Assembly: GCF_039904985.1 (NCBI RefSeq)
Contig: NZ_CP157005.1
Coordinates: 2,728,001-2,792,000, forward strand
Origin: Methylomonas sp. AM2-LC
GTDB lineage: Bacteria > Pseudomonadota > Gammaproteobacteria > Methylococcales > Methylomonadaceae
Direction of reading: 5' to 3'
DNA length: 64,000 bases
Shown here: positions 44,486-53,742 of the stretch, piece after piece
Layout of the letters: each line of letters begins with the position of its first letter
Position numbering within the stretch: position 1 is the first letter of the stretch
Made by a program: the position numbers and the translations under genes
The notes under the pieces: generated by a model
Told to the model about the DNA's origin: nothing
Databases searched by the model: none
The model's input: only the letters and a program-made list of their open reading frames with translations

Positions 44486-45730
44486 TTATACAAAACCAAA
44501 TGCCAAAGGCAGACCAATTACCATTAAAGCTGACCATGCTGAATAAAGTGGTAAATAGTTAGCAACGGTATTTAGTAACTGTTGCGATGTAGCCTGCTGC
44601 CTGATATGTGCAATATAATCTTTCAAAATCAGTAGCAAATGTACAAATATCAAAACATTTGCACCTGCTACTGCTAACCGATTTGGCGTTACACCATATT
44701 CTGCCCACCTGAAAACGATGGCAGAAAGTGCGTAGATATTAATAAGTAGTGTTACCGTCACCAAACCAATATTAATACCATCCAGTAACTGACTATTATT
44801 ATCCTTACTATTTTTACCAGCGACCGAATAAACTGTAATTGCCAATACAATAAGCAATAGTCCGTTGATAGTGATTAAAAAGTCACGGTCTGAATAGGGA
44901 CTTTTCCCTTGAGAAATAATAACCAGTAAGTACGCACAAACGGTAATCAATACCAGGGGCGAAAAAATGTTAGCGATAATAGTCGCCAAACGACTCTCTC
45001 TACCCAAAACTACATCGTAAATATACGTCGCAACCACTGGCGATGCCACCAAACCGTAGACCACTACATAACTCATATACCACTCTTCTATCCTGATATG
45101 AATTAGCGAGAATAATGCATAGGTTAATAAAGTCAGTACAATTCCCCCAAGCAAAATAATCGAAGCATAGATAAGCATTTCGCCGAGATAACGCACAAAA
45201 AGCAACTTAGCATGGCTAGATTGCCAATTGCCGTGCATGAAAGTAAATGCTAGTAGCGATAACATAACATATGGCATATGCAGTAATGCCATGATTATAG
45301 ATTGCGAATCTTTTGTATTGGGTATCAGTATCAATACCGTGATGCAGAGTAGCACGCCTAATATTGGAATTCTTTTATCGAGAGTAGAATCTGCAGACAA
45401 AAAATAGCTAATGAGCGATCCAATAACTATTACGGAAACAAAACGTTTCAGATACCAGTCTTCATTAACGAACCAGAGTCCGTGTAATTTAACCAAAGTG
45501 CCTGCAAATAAGGCTATGAGAATTACATAGAATATTTTAGTTTCTGATTTATCTGCAGTTAAACTTTTCGAATAAGCCAAGCGTGCCTTCCAAACCCGTA
45601 ATGTTTCTGATTCAGGATATTTATCAGTCGCTTCGTCTAGCCAAGTCAAGAATTGAGATTGTTTAGTTTGGTATATATTTTCTAGAGCGTTTGGGTCATC
45701 TAGAAAAAGTAAAATTTCATTGGTTTGCAT
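44486..45730 (-). CDS. Polytopic membrane protein, DUF4153-like
   Basis: A 414-residue inner-membrane protein. About 70 cytosolic residues come first, with helical character (NEILLFLDDPNALENIYQTK), then ten or more hydrophobic segments (KIFYVILIALFAGTLVKLHG; FVSVIVIGSLISYFL; IIMALLHMPYVMLSLLAF; YASIILLGGIVLTLLTYALF). The section ending RWAEYGVTPNRLAVAGANVL then IFVHLLLIL is like the DUF4153 family. Function unknown. It is divergent from the ABC ATPase at 46355, with about 620 bases between them. Confidence 0.7.
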   Translation of the reverse strand: MQTNEILLFLDDPNALENIYQTKQSQFLTWLDEATDKYPESETLRVWKARLAYSKSLTADKSETKIFYVILIALFAGTLVKLHGLWFVNEDWYLKRFVSVIVIGSLISYFLSADSTLDKRIPILGVLLCITVLILIPNTKDSQSIIMALLHMPYVMLSLLAFTFMHGNWQSSHAKLLFVRYLGEMLIYASIILLGGIVLTLLTYALFSLIHIRIEEWYMSYVVVYGLVASPVVATYIYDVVLGRESRLATIIANIFSPLVLITVCAYLLVIISQGKSPYSDRDFLITINGLLLIVLAITVYSVAGKNSKDNNSQLLDGINIGLVTVTLLINIYALSAIVFRWAEYGVTPNRLAVAGANVLIFVHLLLILKDYIAHIRQQATSQQLLNTVANYLPLYSAWSALMVIGLPLAFGFV

Positions 45731-46354
45731 GTTTAAGATGCCTAGTAGATTTTGGTATTCTTTATATCACCGCCAATCGCTATAGTCTAGGTAAAAAGCT
45801 ATGTATTTTGGATAGCATACACTCTAACTATTTTTCATTAATTATTAGAATCACTTAGATTAACGTGAAAAGCCAGAATAGGGTGGGCCAGGCGAAATCG
45901 TATTGCGACATTCTTGTTTACACTACGCGTTTGTATACTCAGGGTCTTAATCCGTTATTTGATAGAAGTCTGTTTCTAATAGCTTTGGGAGGGGGAGATT
46001 GAGATATTTACAACTAATTGCACTGGGTAATAAAGTAACCTGACCCCTATATCTGACACCTATATCCCTGATTGTTTCTGTAGCAACATAAGTGATTCAA
46101 CAGTGTAGTTCTATAAGCAGTTAATCAACAAAATTAGAATTGAACAGGTGAATTACACGCATTTTCTTGTTGCCTATATTGGCATATATAATGCTAATTA
46201 TCGATGCTAAGTAGATTTATTAACTTTAGAATTACTTATTTAGATCAAATTTATAGGGAAAATTTACTTAAAACAACAAACCAATCAAAGTAAGTTGTAT
46301 TCATAATCAAAAAACGATATTTAAAAATTAAATATGATTAAGGCATGGATTTAA
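45731..46354. other. 624-base intergenic region upstream of the ABC pair
   Basis: No protein-like frame. It contains TAAAGTAACCTGACCCCTAT (46031-46050, continuing AT), almost the same as a stretch at 49154-49175. The final 150 bases are AT-rich and should hold the ABC operon promoter. Confidence 0.45.
46031..46052 (+). repeat. 22-bp direct repeat, left copy
   Basis: TAAAGTAACCTGACCCCTAT plus AT; the right copy at 49154-49175 has TAAAC in place of TAAAG and is otherwise identical. The two bracket the ABC ATPase, permease and peptidase-like genes. The AACCTGACCCCTA word is often found beside small transposase or REP-type elements. Confidence 0.6.
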
Positions 46355-46975
46355 ATGGTAAAAGTACAAGGACTGACAAAGCGTTTGGGTAAGTGTGTGC
46401 TTTTTCGTAAACTCGATTTTGTATGGGATAATCCAGAAATTATCTGCATAACAGGCGCAAATGGGGCAGGTAAAACTTCGTTACTATCATTGCTGGCAGG
46501 TGTTATACAGCCTGACGCTGGTGAAATATTTATTTTGGGTGAAGATCTGCTTGATAAGTCTCATGACTTAATGCAACAGATAGCCTATGTACCTGATAAT
46601 TGTCCAGTTTATTCTTTTATAAGTGGTGGTGAGTGGCTATCATTCGTCAAGTCGCTTCGAGCTTTCGATCCTGAACTTGAAGAAGAACTGCTAGCAGGCT
46701 TTGGGTTAGTACCCTATCTAAATTGCCAATTTGGCGAGATGTCGCTTGGTACTTCAAGAAAATTTCTGTTAACTTCAGCGTTAATGTGCCATACATCGCT
46801 GGTGATATTAGATGAGCCGAGTAATGGCTTGGATAATACCTCGTTTGATTTTCTTTGCTTACACCTAGAACAGCGCAAATCAGAAAGTTTAATCGTACTG
46901 AGTTGTCTGGATGTGCATCAACAAATTCAGTTGGGTGCCAGAACGATCGAATTATGTAGTTTGGAGCGCTCATGA
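46355..46975 (+). CDS. ABC transporter ATP-binding protein
   Basis: A 206-residue ATPase. Walker A is GANGAGKTSLLSLLAG at about residue 38, Walker B is SLVILDEPSNGLD, and the Q-loop region is AYVPDNCPVYSFI. The signature motif is degenerate: MSLGTSRKFLLTSALM instead of LSGGQ, as seen in some ABC-2 exporters. Its ATGA overlap with the next gene shows translational coupling. The pair would form an ABC-2 type exporter or immunity pump; substrate unknown. Confidence 0.9.
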   Translation: MVKVQGLTKRLGKCVLFRKLDFVWDNPEIICITGANGAGKTSLLSLLAGVIQPDAGEIFILGEDLLDKSHDLMQQIAYVPDNCPVYSFISGGEWLSFVKSLRAFDPELEEELLAGFGLVPYLNCQFGEMSLGTSRKFLLTSALMCHTSLVILDEPSNGLDNTSFDFLCLHLEQRKSESLIVLSCLDVHQQIQLGARTIELCSLERS

Positions 46976-48156
46976 TGAGGTGCATTCCTAAATCAGACAA
47001 AGCTATATTTGCAAAATTGTTTTGGTGGCGAATGCGTTTTTTTGCTGCAGAAACATTTGGTTTAGTGCTCAGGCGCTGGCAAACGACTTTATTCCTTTTA
47101 CTCATTTTCTCGCCAGCGCTAACTCCGCTGAATATGCTTTTACATATGCTAGGCTTACCTGTACTTATCATCGTCGAACCGGGGCATATTAAAAAATCCA
47201 TCGCATTGTGGTTGTTGGTATTACTGATCGCCATGAGCTGGAGCGCATTGCAGATCAGGGCTTTAAGTGGGGGAAGTGCTTGGAGTTATATTGCCCGGCT
47301 CTTATCAGCTCGCCAATTAATGCTGTTAAACCTAATGGTATTGTTGATAGTAGATTTACCGTTACTGTTACCATTTATCGGAGCAGAAATTACGCTTTTA
47401 CGACAGGGTGACTTATCATCCATTCCACGTATTACTGCGATTGCAATTCTTGCGATGCAACTACCTGTATTTCAATTACTGTTTCAGCAGGCTTTTCCGG
47501 GATTAGTCTTGTGTGTATTTGCAGATTTAGTCGGGATGTGGGCAATGGCAATCGACTTATCCATATGGTTTTTATCGTTAGCAGTAGTTCTGGGCAGCCT
47601 GATCAGCTTAGTATATTCCATTCGATATCGCAAAATAAAACTCAGCCAGCATATCCAGCCTTGTTCTTATTTGCGGCTATCTGCCGAGAGAAGCCCGTCT
47701 CTAAATATTTTAATCATCAATTTTAGATATCTATACAGCAGACTGAATCTATGGAGATATTTAGGTGGGTTGTTTTATATAACTTTACCAGTATTAATGA
47801 TTGAGTTATTGCGCAAGCAGGATGTCCAATCACTAATTTTAATGATTATTGCTGATCTGAGCTTAATACCTTTAGTACACAATATAGCCGGACTTGTTTT
47901 CGATCTACATCGTTTACATAACCCAATGTATGCATTACATGCTATCTATCATGCTGGCGCTACTGGGCTGAAAACACTGACTTTCATAACTCTCCAAGCT
48001 ATATTTTGTATTCTTTGTTTGCCTATCGTCGTAGTACTCTATCAGCAATGTCTATCTTGGTACGCCATAGCTGTGATGCCCATTGCTATGATGATACTAT
48101 TTATATTTATGATTATAAACTACAGGAGAATAAATAAACGCAATAAGCCAGAATAG
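46972..48156 (+). CDS. Membrane permease of the ABC pair
   Basis: A 394-residue protein with about ten hydrophobic segments (LFLLLIFSPALTPLNMLLHM; IALWLLVLLIAMSWSALQIR; LMLLNLMVLLIVDLPLLLPF; YITLPVLMIELL). There is no conserved permease motif I can name. Operon position and overlap with the ATPase identify it as the membrane partner. A strong bidirectional terminator follows at 48208. Alternative reading as an ABC-2-like permease of unknown group is all that can be said. Confidence 0.75.
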   Translation: MMRCIPKSDKAIFAKLFWWRMRFFAAETFGLVLRRWQTTLFLLLIFSPALTPLNMLLHMLGLPVLIIVEPGHIKKSIALWLLVLLIAMSWSALQIRALSGGSAWSYIARLLSARQLMLLNLMVLLIVDLPLLLPFIGAEITLLRQGDLSSIPRITAIAILAMQLPVFQLLFQQAFPGLVLCVFADLVGMWAMAIDLSIWFLSLAVVLGSLISLVYSIRYRKIKLSQHIQPCSYLRLSAERSPSLNILIINFRYLYSRLNLWRYLGGLFYITLPVLMIELLRKQDVQSLILMIIADLSLIPLVHNIAGLVFDLHRLHNPMYALHAIYHAGATGLKTLTFITLQAIFCILCLPIVVVLYQQCLSWYAIAVMPIAMMILFIFMIINYRRINKRNKPE

Positions 48157-48207
48157 TTAGAATAGGCATAGCTGTATTGCGACACCCTACCTATGTAACC
48201 GCGCGTC

Positions 48208-48238
48208 TGAAATAACGAGGTATGTCCTCGTTATTTCA
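48208..48238. terminator. Bidirectional terminator between convergent genes
   Basis: TGAAATAACGAGG (48208-48220) and CCTCGTTATTTCA (48226-48238) form a 13-bp perfect stem with a 5-nt loop. It serves the permease gene on the plus strand and the peptidase-like gene on the minus strand. Confidence 0.85.
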
Positions 48239-48247
48239 TGAATTAAC

Positions 48248-48853
48248 TTACTTTGATACTATTATGGAAATCCCGGTGCCATGCATTCCATTATAACTTT
48301 TATCGCTCGCAATACTGGATTTGTCTGTTCCATCGTCAGGTTCCATGACCGAGCCACCTGGACGAACCATAACACAATGCATTGCACCTATATTTTTGAT
48401 AGGCCCTAACAAATCTTGCCATTCGGCAAGAATTTTTAGCTCTCTTTCGTTATTAGCAAGTATATGGTTTGATTTACCTGATGAATTACTTACATAACTT
48501 GGGTGGGTACTTATCCTGTTCCATTCATCTTTGTAGGCAAATTTAAGACCGGTCACTGTATAGGTAGAATACACCATGATTTTAACAGTCAAGCCTAAAT
48601 AAATAGCACAATTAGCAATATCGGATGGCATAGAATACCCCCAATTTTTAGCATCGAGTCTATTTGGATTATTGCTAGTCCATTGGTAAATTCTTTTTTG
48701 GCAATCGGTGGTTACCAATAAGGAGTCGTCGGATCCCCAAAGGCTATAATTGTTGTTTTTTGGAAGTGTCGTAACACCTAACTCAACAGCTGCGCATAAT
48801 AAGCTCGTTGCTGCGCAGGAATTGGGGTATTCTTGTTTTTGCGTAGTAGTCAT
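48248..48853 (-). CDS. Possible papain-like (C39-like) cysteine peptidase
   Basis: A 201-residue cytosolic protein; no signal peptide. The start at ATG 48853 has AAAGGTG upstream; an in-frame GTG lies three codons earlier. The N-terminus KQEYPNSCAATSLLCAAVEL looks like the catalytic-Cys helix of papain-like folds (Cys13, with Gln7 as a possible oxyanion residue), and GAMHCVMVRPGGSVMEPDDG near the end supplies a His159 and an Asp173 in the right order. The centre (DCQKRIYQWTS, then WGYSMPSDIANCAIYLGL) is like effector or bacteriocin-processing peptidases, but I cannot assign a family. It faces the ABC operon tail to tail. Peptidase, acyltransferase or inactive homologue are all possible. Confidence 0.5.
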   Translation of the reverse strand: MTTTQKQEYPNSCAATSLLCAAVELGVTTLPKNNNYSLWGSDDSLLVTTDCQKRIYQWTSNNPNRLDAKNWGYSMPSDIANCAIYLGLTVKIMVYSTYTVTGLKFAYKDEWNRISTHPSYVSNSSGKSNHILANNERELKILAEWQDLLGPIKNIGAMHCVMVRPGGSVMEPDDGTDKSSIASDKSYNGMHGTGISIIVSK

Positions 48854-49467
48854 CGTAAACACCTTTAATTTAACTGAATTTTAAAAATTGTTGAGTGCAA
48901 GCGGTTTAACGGAGGCTCTAGAACTAAGCTGGGTGCAATGATAATAAAACTCTGCATCTAAGGCAATAAGTTTTCCTGTTAGTAAAATGCTTCAGATTTT
49001 GTCTAGCAAGTGTCCGCTTCGGATCGACAAGTTAGGTGGAGAGTTTTGGTGCGTGGGCGACGTTGGCGAGCCGATTGTGGAAATTTGCCCATTTCGGTAC
49101 TAGCGTAATAATAAGCGAAACCCTATTACGACACTGTTACTTTAACTTAGCAGTAAACTAACCTGACCCCTATATGGAGGTAACGAACCGCATCAAGTCG
49201 GCTGAACATTCAGCTTATGCCTAATTCGCGGAAGATGCGGTTCGTGCCTCACCACATTCTACGTAATTATATCTTTGAATATTAAAGAAAACTCGCTTAA
49301 GTCAGTGCCATTCTATCCTGCCCCCTATATGCACGCTTTTGCCACGATAAATGCGATAAGCCAAAATAGGTCGTATTAGCCAAAAAGGGTTATGACGTGC
49401 AATCATTTATTACACGCCTAACCCTATCTAAACAAGAACATATTCAAAACTTCATCAACGCTGAGTT
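48854..49467. other. 614-base intergenic region with repeats
   Basis: Contains the right copy of the 22-bp direct repeat (49154-49175) and the hairpin repeat at 49184. A third, diverged CCTGCCCCCTATAT lies near 49314-49329. No protein-like frame; a plus-strand frame at 49397-49699 is the antisense of the PEP-CTERM gene. Confidence 0.45.
49184..49263. repeat. Dispersed hairpin repeat
   Basis: CGAACCGCATC (49184-49194) pairs with GATGCGGTTCG (49234-49244), an 11-bp perfect stem, and then CCTCACCACATTCTACG follows. The right part is the uninterrupted version of the repeat that the IS110-type element splits at 838-864. Confidence 0.7.
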
Positions 49468-50013
49468 TTATGCTGTTGTTTTCCGTCGTCCAACCCAGCT
49501 TATGTACGGTATGCCACTGGCAAATAGCCAAAATAGGGCTGGTTCTGGTACCGCCGTTACAGTACCCGAAACTAAGGCATCCCAATTGCTTGAACCCGAA
49601 TTGATACCATTATCAAATGCATTTGAAGTAAATACTGGAGCCGAGGCATTTGTAAAGTCAATAGTAAACACCAGACTATTATTAATCGTTGCGTCGTAGG
49701 ATGCTGGGTCTGCATCTAATAAGAAATTTGAAGCAAGGGGCGCAGTTGCATAATCAAAAGTAGGATCAAAAACCCAGCTTATTGACTCATTCGCAGAACC
49801 TCCCACATAGCCTGCCGTGCCCAGGGCATAACCACTAAGTGTGCCGGAAACCGCAAGAGCATCAAAGTTATTATCAAAAGTGACGATACCGTTAAAAGTA
49901 GCACCGGACTCGAATGTTTCACTCAATGCCTCAATATAATTAGCTTGAACGGTTTCGACAAGCCCCAGACTCAATATTAATGCGGCTGTAACAGCCTGTA
50001 TATTAAAATTCAT
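49468..50013 (-). CDS. PEP-CTERM family exported protein
   Basis: A 181-residue protein with a signal peptide (MNFNIQAVTAALILSLGLVE then TVQA). The mature part is Asn/Ser/Thr-rich beta-type sequence (FNGIVTFDNNFDALAVSGTL; DATINNSLVFTIDFTNASAP), close to the family of PEP-CTERM proteins with long beta domains. The end VPEPALFWLFASGIPYISWV then GRRK is the PEP-CTERM sorting signal: VPEP, a hydrophobic helix and basic residues. No exosortase (EpsH) gene is in the window. Confidence 0.85.
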   Translation of the reverse strand: MNFNIQAVTAALILSLGLVETVQANYIEALSETFESGATFNGIVTFDNNFDALAVSGTLSGYALGTAGYVGGSANESISWVFDPTFDYATAPLASNFLLDADPASYDATINNSLVFTIDFTNASAPVFTSNAFDNGINSGSSNWDALVSGTVTAVPEPALFWLFASGIPYISWVGRRKTTA

Positions 50014-50090
50014 AAATTAGTTTCCAATGTGTGTTGGTTGTATAAAGAACACGACTTGCAAGCGGGCAAAATAAATGTCAATACCTTTAA

Positions 50091-50360
50091 TTAAGGCTTA
50101 GACTTTTCAGTTTGCGCATCATCCGGGATAAAATCTCCAGGTGGCGTTAGGGCGGTCGCAGGATTTAACTGCCGGCTCTGCTGTAAGATGTTACCGAACA
50201 GTCTGCCTTGTTCTTCCCTAATTTTTTCCTGTTCCGCCAGAACTTTTTCGTTTTCTGCTTTCTGCAATTCGGCTTTATGCTGCTGCCAGACATCCTGCAG
50301 CAAACTTGAGGCTGAGGAACCCAAAAAAACGCCTAAGGTGATTTGCAGGATAAGTTTCAT
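50091..50360 (-). CDS. Small membrane-anchored coiled-coil protein
   Basis: An 89-residue protein with one N-terminal membrane helix or signal anchor (MKLILQITLGVFLGSSASSL), then a highly charged helix rich in Glu, Lys and Gln (KAENEKVLAEQEKIREEQGR) that should form a coiled coil, and a Pro-rich end. It lies between two exported protein genes on the same strand. No recognised family. Confidence 0.55.
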   Translation of the reverse strand: MKLILQITLGVFLGSSASSLLQDVWQQHKAELQKAENEKVLAEQEKIREEQGRLFGNILQQSRQLNPATALTPPGDFIPDDAQTEKSKP

Positions 50361-50437
50361 GAAAAAATGCGTGGTCTGTTATTTATCGAGTCATCAAGAA
50401 GCCGTTGCTCACACAACAGCTTCTGATCACTGCCCGT

Positions 50438-51214
50438 TTAGTGGGTGCCAGGTAATGAGCCAGCTGTCACAGTGTTTACGCATGTTGGATGACCCCAACC
50501 ACTCGCACTGACTCCAGTTTGTAGACCCGGTACTGTGTGGATATCAAACACAATATTGTCGGGGCGGGCTGAATCATGGGAAACTCCACCGGGTACATGA
50601 TCCAATCCTAAGGCAAGACGTGTTCTCCAGGCAATATTATGGTCTGCACAAGAGGTGTCACCGCTAACACCAATAGCGCCTACCAGAGTACCATCAGCTT
50701 TATAGAGAGCCAATCCGCCGCCGAATACGTTCACGCCGCCTACTCGCGTTCCAACTAAGGGATCATTTGCTTGGCCGTAATTTCCGGCAGGTCCTGCATA
50801 TGCCGCATTTGTATCCACAGGGTTGCTAAATTGCAAACCGTATAAGCTACCACCAGGTTGCACGGCGGTGTATAAATTCGCTGTAGATAAAGCTAAATTA
50901 GGTAAGCTGAAGGCATTGGCGGTATTGGCTTTTTGTGCTGAAATAATCCGACTGCCTGGCCATTGTGCATTTCTATCCGCACCTGTATAGGCAACTGCGC
51001 ACACATAACCGTCTCGGTTAACGACAGTGGCCCACATATTTAGACCAAAACCGCCGTTTAAGGATTTATTGGGTGCCACTGTGGCTAAATGGCTCTGCAA
51101 AGTATTCCAATTAGGCAGATTTGAGCAATCAGCCGCGGGGTCAGCCGCAAAAACATTATGCGAAGTACAGGCCAGGGAAGACAGAAGTGCTAGCTTGACA
51201 AATTTTTTTTTCAT
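50438..51214 (-). CDS. GlcG/HbpS family haem-binding protein, exported
   Basis: A 258-residue protein; the start at 51214 has AAGGAG eight bases upstream and begins MKKKFVKLALLSSLACTSHN, a signal peptide. The domain has the HbpS/GlcG pattern: MWATVVNRDGYVCAVAYTGA, SRIISAQKANTANAFSLPN, then VFGGGLALYKADGTLVGAIG, VSGDTSCADHNIAWRTRLAL. HbpS binds haem outside the cell and GlcG is a relative of unknown activity. A Cys pair (DTSCADHN and GHPTCVN) may form a disulfide. Confidence 0.85.
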   Translation of the reverse strand: MKKKFVKLALLSSLACTSHNVFAADPAADCSNLPNWNTLQSHLATVAPNKSLNGGFGLNMWATVVNRDGYVCAVAYTGADRNAQWPGSRIISAQKANTANAFSLPNLALSTANLYTAVQPGGSLYGLQFSNPVDTNAAYAGPAGNYGQANDPLVGTRVGGVNVFGGGLALYKADGTLVGAIGVSGDTSCADHNIAWRTRLALGLDHVPGGVSHDSARPDNIVFDIHTVPGLQTGVSASGWGHPTCVNTVTAGSLPGTH

Positions 51215-51719
51215 TTTTATTCTCCTTTTGATTAAGTTAAGTAGATACAATTTTAATACTAACCGGCATTCAAACCGCAGCCAAAAGTGCCGTCGATAGG
51301 TCCAACCAGACAAACTCGTTGTACAGTGACGTGTTAGAAGCTAGTGACTAAAAAACAACACAAAAAACCTAATCAACGAGTTTTTATATTATTAATTAAA
51401 TTATAGAAAGAGGCAAACAAACCTGTTGCTAAAAAAATTGATCTACAGGAGGTTTAAGTCCGAACCACAGAAATTTTGGAAGTTATTAAAAACATGTGCA
51501 TAACTTTTCCCTATTTCGTAACCAATACTATTACACCACTATTTAAAACAAGTTTATGTCTATTCCAATCTGCATGTTACTAATCTATCCCAGCAAATTT
51601 TTAAGTCGTCTTGTCTCATGATACTTAGCTTTTTCTATGGCTTATCCTGATATCTTAGTAATAGCCCAATGACTTTTTTAGTTTAAAAGTAAACACTACT
51701 TATGCTACTAATTTAAAGA
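51215..51719. other. 505-base intergenic region
   Basis: AT-rich with no recognised RNA, repeat or protein-like frame. It should contain the promoter of the HbpS-like gene and the 3' end of the diguanylate cyclase transcript. Confidence 0.35.
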
Positions 51720-53330
51720 CTATTCCGCAGCGCTTTTATCAAAATGAACGCAATTACGTCCTGCATCTTTGGCACTATACAGGGCATTATCGGCTCGGGT
51801 AATTAACGAATCGATAGATTCTTTTTGTGTTAGTTGTGCAACACCAAATGAACAGGTTTGCGTGCCGACTATGTCTAATACGTGGTTTTCTAGCGTCTTG
51901 CGTAATTTTTCGGCCAGTGCCAGTGCGCCATTTAGATCGGTATCTAAACAAATAATCATAAATTCTTCGCCGCCCCAGCGACCTAGAATATCCGATTCAC
52001 GTAACTCTTGTTTAAGTAGTTGAGCGACCGTGGATAAAATAACATCACCTGCCTGGTGTCCATATACATCATTTACAGACTTAAAATTATCTAAATCGGT
52101 CAAGATAATCGATAAAGCTTGAAAGGTTCTTTCCAGGCGTTTTTGCTCGACAACAATCACTTGATCGAGTTTGCGCCGATTGTACAGACCGGTTAATTGA
52201 TCGGTAATACAGAGTCTTTCTAATTCGCTATTCTGAAATAATATTCTATTATTGGCTTCGATTAACGCTAAAGATGCCTGCTCGGCGGATTCTTTGGCGG
52301 CACTTAATTCCTCTTGAGAATGATGCTCTTCGCTGATGTCGTGAATAAACCAGATTAACCCTTTTTCAATATCAGTGGGGTCGATAAACGATCCTACTGC
52401 AATTCCCCAGAATTGTGTTCCATCCTTGCGAATAAATAAAGATTCGAATTTAAAGTAATTTTTGCCGGTATTAAATTGCGGATAAACGGTACGATCAATT
52501 AATTCAAAATCTTCTTGAGAAGCATAGACGATACGTGTCGATTTCCCAATCATTTCATTATGTTGCCAACGAAACATAATTTCTTCAAAATGGCGATTGG
52601 TGCGTAAAATAACGCGATCAGTACTCAGAACTATAATGCCTACCCATATATTATGATAAATGGTTTCAAGTTCTTTTATTGCTTGATCTGCGGTTTCTTT
52701 TGCGGTTAAAACATGGGCATGTGCCTGAGATAAGGCTTTTACCAGATCTTCATTTTCGAAAGTTAACTGCAATCTGCTGCGTATCGAATTGTTAACACGC
52801 TGAGCAATGTTAATCATGATGAGCAGGAAGATGAAGTTGTAAACGGCTAATACGCTATTTGCGGTGCCGCCATTTAAGGTTAAAGCCACGCTCATGGGTA
52901 ATGTTGCGGGTATAGCAAAAGCCAGAAAAGAAGGCATATAGGTACCCAATGTTAACACACCACCCATTACCATAGCCTGCATGGCGGTGATGGTTATAAT
53001 CATGGTTGTCGGGTTTGCCTCACTCAGCAAACATCCTCCCATTCCCCAGGCAATACCCGATAAGCCGGTAGTCATCGCGTACCGAAAGGCGATAGCCGGA
53101 TCATAGCCCATTGAAACTAGTTGGCGTTTGCAGCGTTGGGTAAGCCAAATGCGGATGCCAAGGGTTAAATAGACTAGGCCAAGCCAGCCTAACACGATGC
53201 GACTTTCGTTGGATGCTAGTTGCGAAACGGTGATTAATAAACTACCTAACGCGCTTCCAATCAATGGAATGGAAGAATAAGCTATCAGGTGGTCAAACAA
53301 CGCGGCATCTACACGCATCTTCAAGTTCAA
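51720..53330 (-). CDS. Membrane-bound PAS-GGDEF diguanylate cyclase
   Basis: A 536-residue c-di-GMP synthase. About the first 190 residues form several membrane helices (LIAYSSIPLIGSALGSLLIT; AMVMGGVLTLGTYMPSFLAF; VYNFIFLLIMINIAQRV). A coiled stretch leads into a PAS domain (YHNIWVGIIVLSTDRVILRT, then FIRKDGTQFWGIAVGS) and then the GGDEF domain, with LTGLYNRRKLDQVI, ILTDLDNFKSVNDVYGHQAG and the active site GRWGGEEFMII near residue 450. RADNALYSAKDAGRN ends it. The GGEEF form is active in known enzymes. No I-site RxxD is obvious from a quick reading. Confidence 0.93.
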   Translation of the reverse strand: MNLKMRVDAALFDHLIAYSSIPLIGSALGSLLITVSQLASNESRIVLGWLGLVYLTLGIRIWLTQRCKRQLVSMGYDPAIAFRYAMTTGLSGIAWGMGGCLLSEANPTTMIITITAMQAMVMGGVLTLGTYMPSFLAFAIPATLPMSVALTLNGGTANSVLAVYNFIFLLIMINIAQRVNNSIRSRLQLTFENEDLVKALSQAHAHVLTAKETADQAIKELETIYHNIWVGIIVLSTDRVILRTNRHFEEIMFRWQHNEMIGKSTRIVYASQEDFELIDRTVYPQFNTGKNYFKFESLFIRKDGTQFWGIAVGSFIDPTDIEKGLIWFIHDISEEHHSQEELSAAKESAEQASLALIEANNRILFQNSELERLCITDQLTGLYNRRKLDQVIVVEQKRLERTFQALSIILTDLDNFKSVNDVYGHQAGDVILSTVAQLLKQELRESDILGRWGGEEFMIICLDTDLNGALALAEKLRKTLENHVLDIVGTQTCSFGVAQLTQKESIDSLITRADNALYSAKDAGRNCVHFDKSAAE

Positions 53331-53742
53331 ATAAACTCCTTTAATTCAATTAGTTTAAACTACCCATCTACTGTTAACAGTGCTAGTTTATCTGCAACTT
53401 TATTCTATTATTGTGGATAATACAGCAAAAGATACCATTTTTTAACCGACTATCTTAGCAATTAGCCTAGGATCGCTATATTACAGAGTTTATATTTATT
53501 GTAGGCTACTTTAGCTATCTAATCCGATACTGCTGGAGGAGACCCTAAATCATCTTTAGCGCCCAATGATCGATACATCGTTTCTGGCAATGTTGTTAGG
53601 TGAGTGCAAAACGGTTAACATGTCTAAAAGCGGACTAAAAGCTGGTTGGCTAATGCCTTTTTTTTCTGTAAATTCATATCCTTATCGTTTAAGGTTGTCA
53701 CATGTCTCACATCATTAATCAAATTGATAAATAATCCCAACT
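53331..53742. other. 412-base intergenic region
   Basis: Between the divergent diguanylate cyclase and the SBF-like transporter. AT-rich; no clear promoter, repeat or protein-like frame that I can support. Confidence 0.35.

Noticed and set aside
49397..49699. 100-codon frame on the plus strand
   Set aside because: It is antisense to the PEP-CTERM gene, whose signal peptide and sorting signal are clear.
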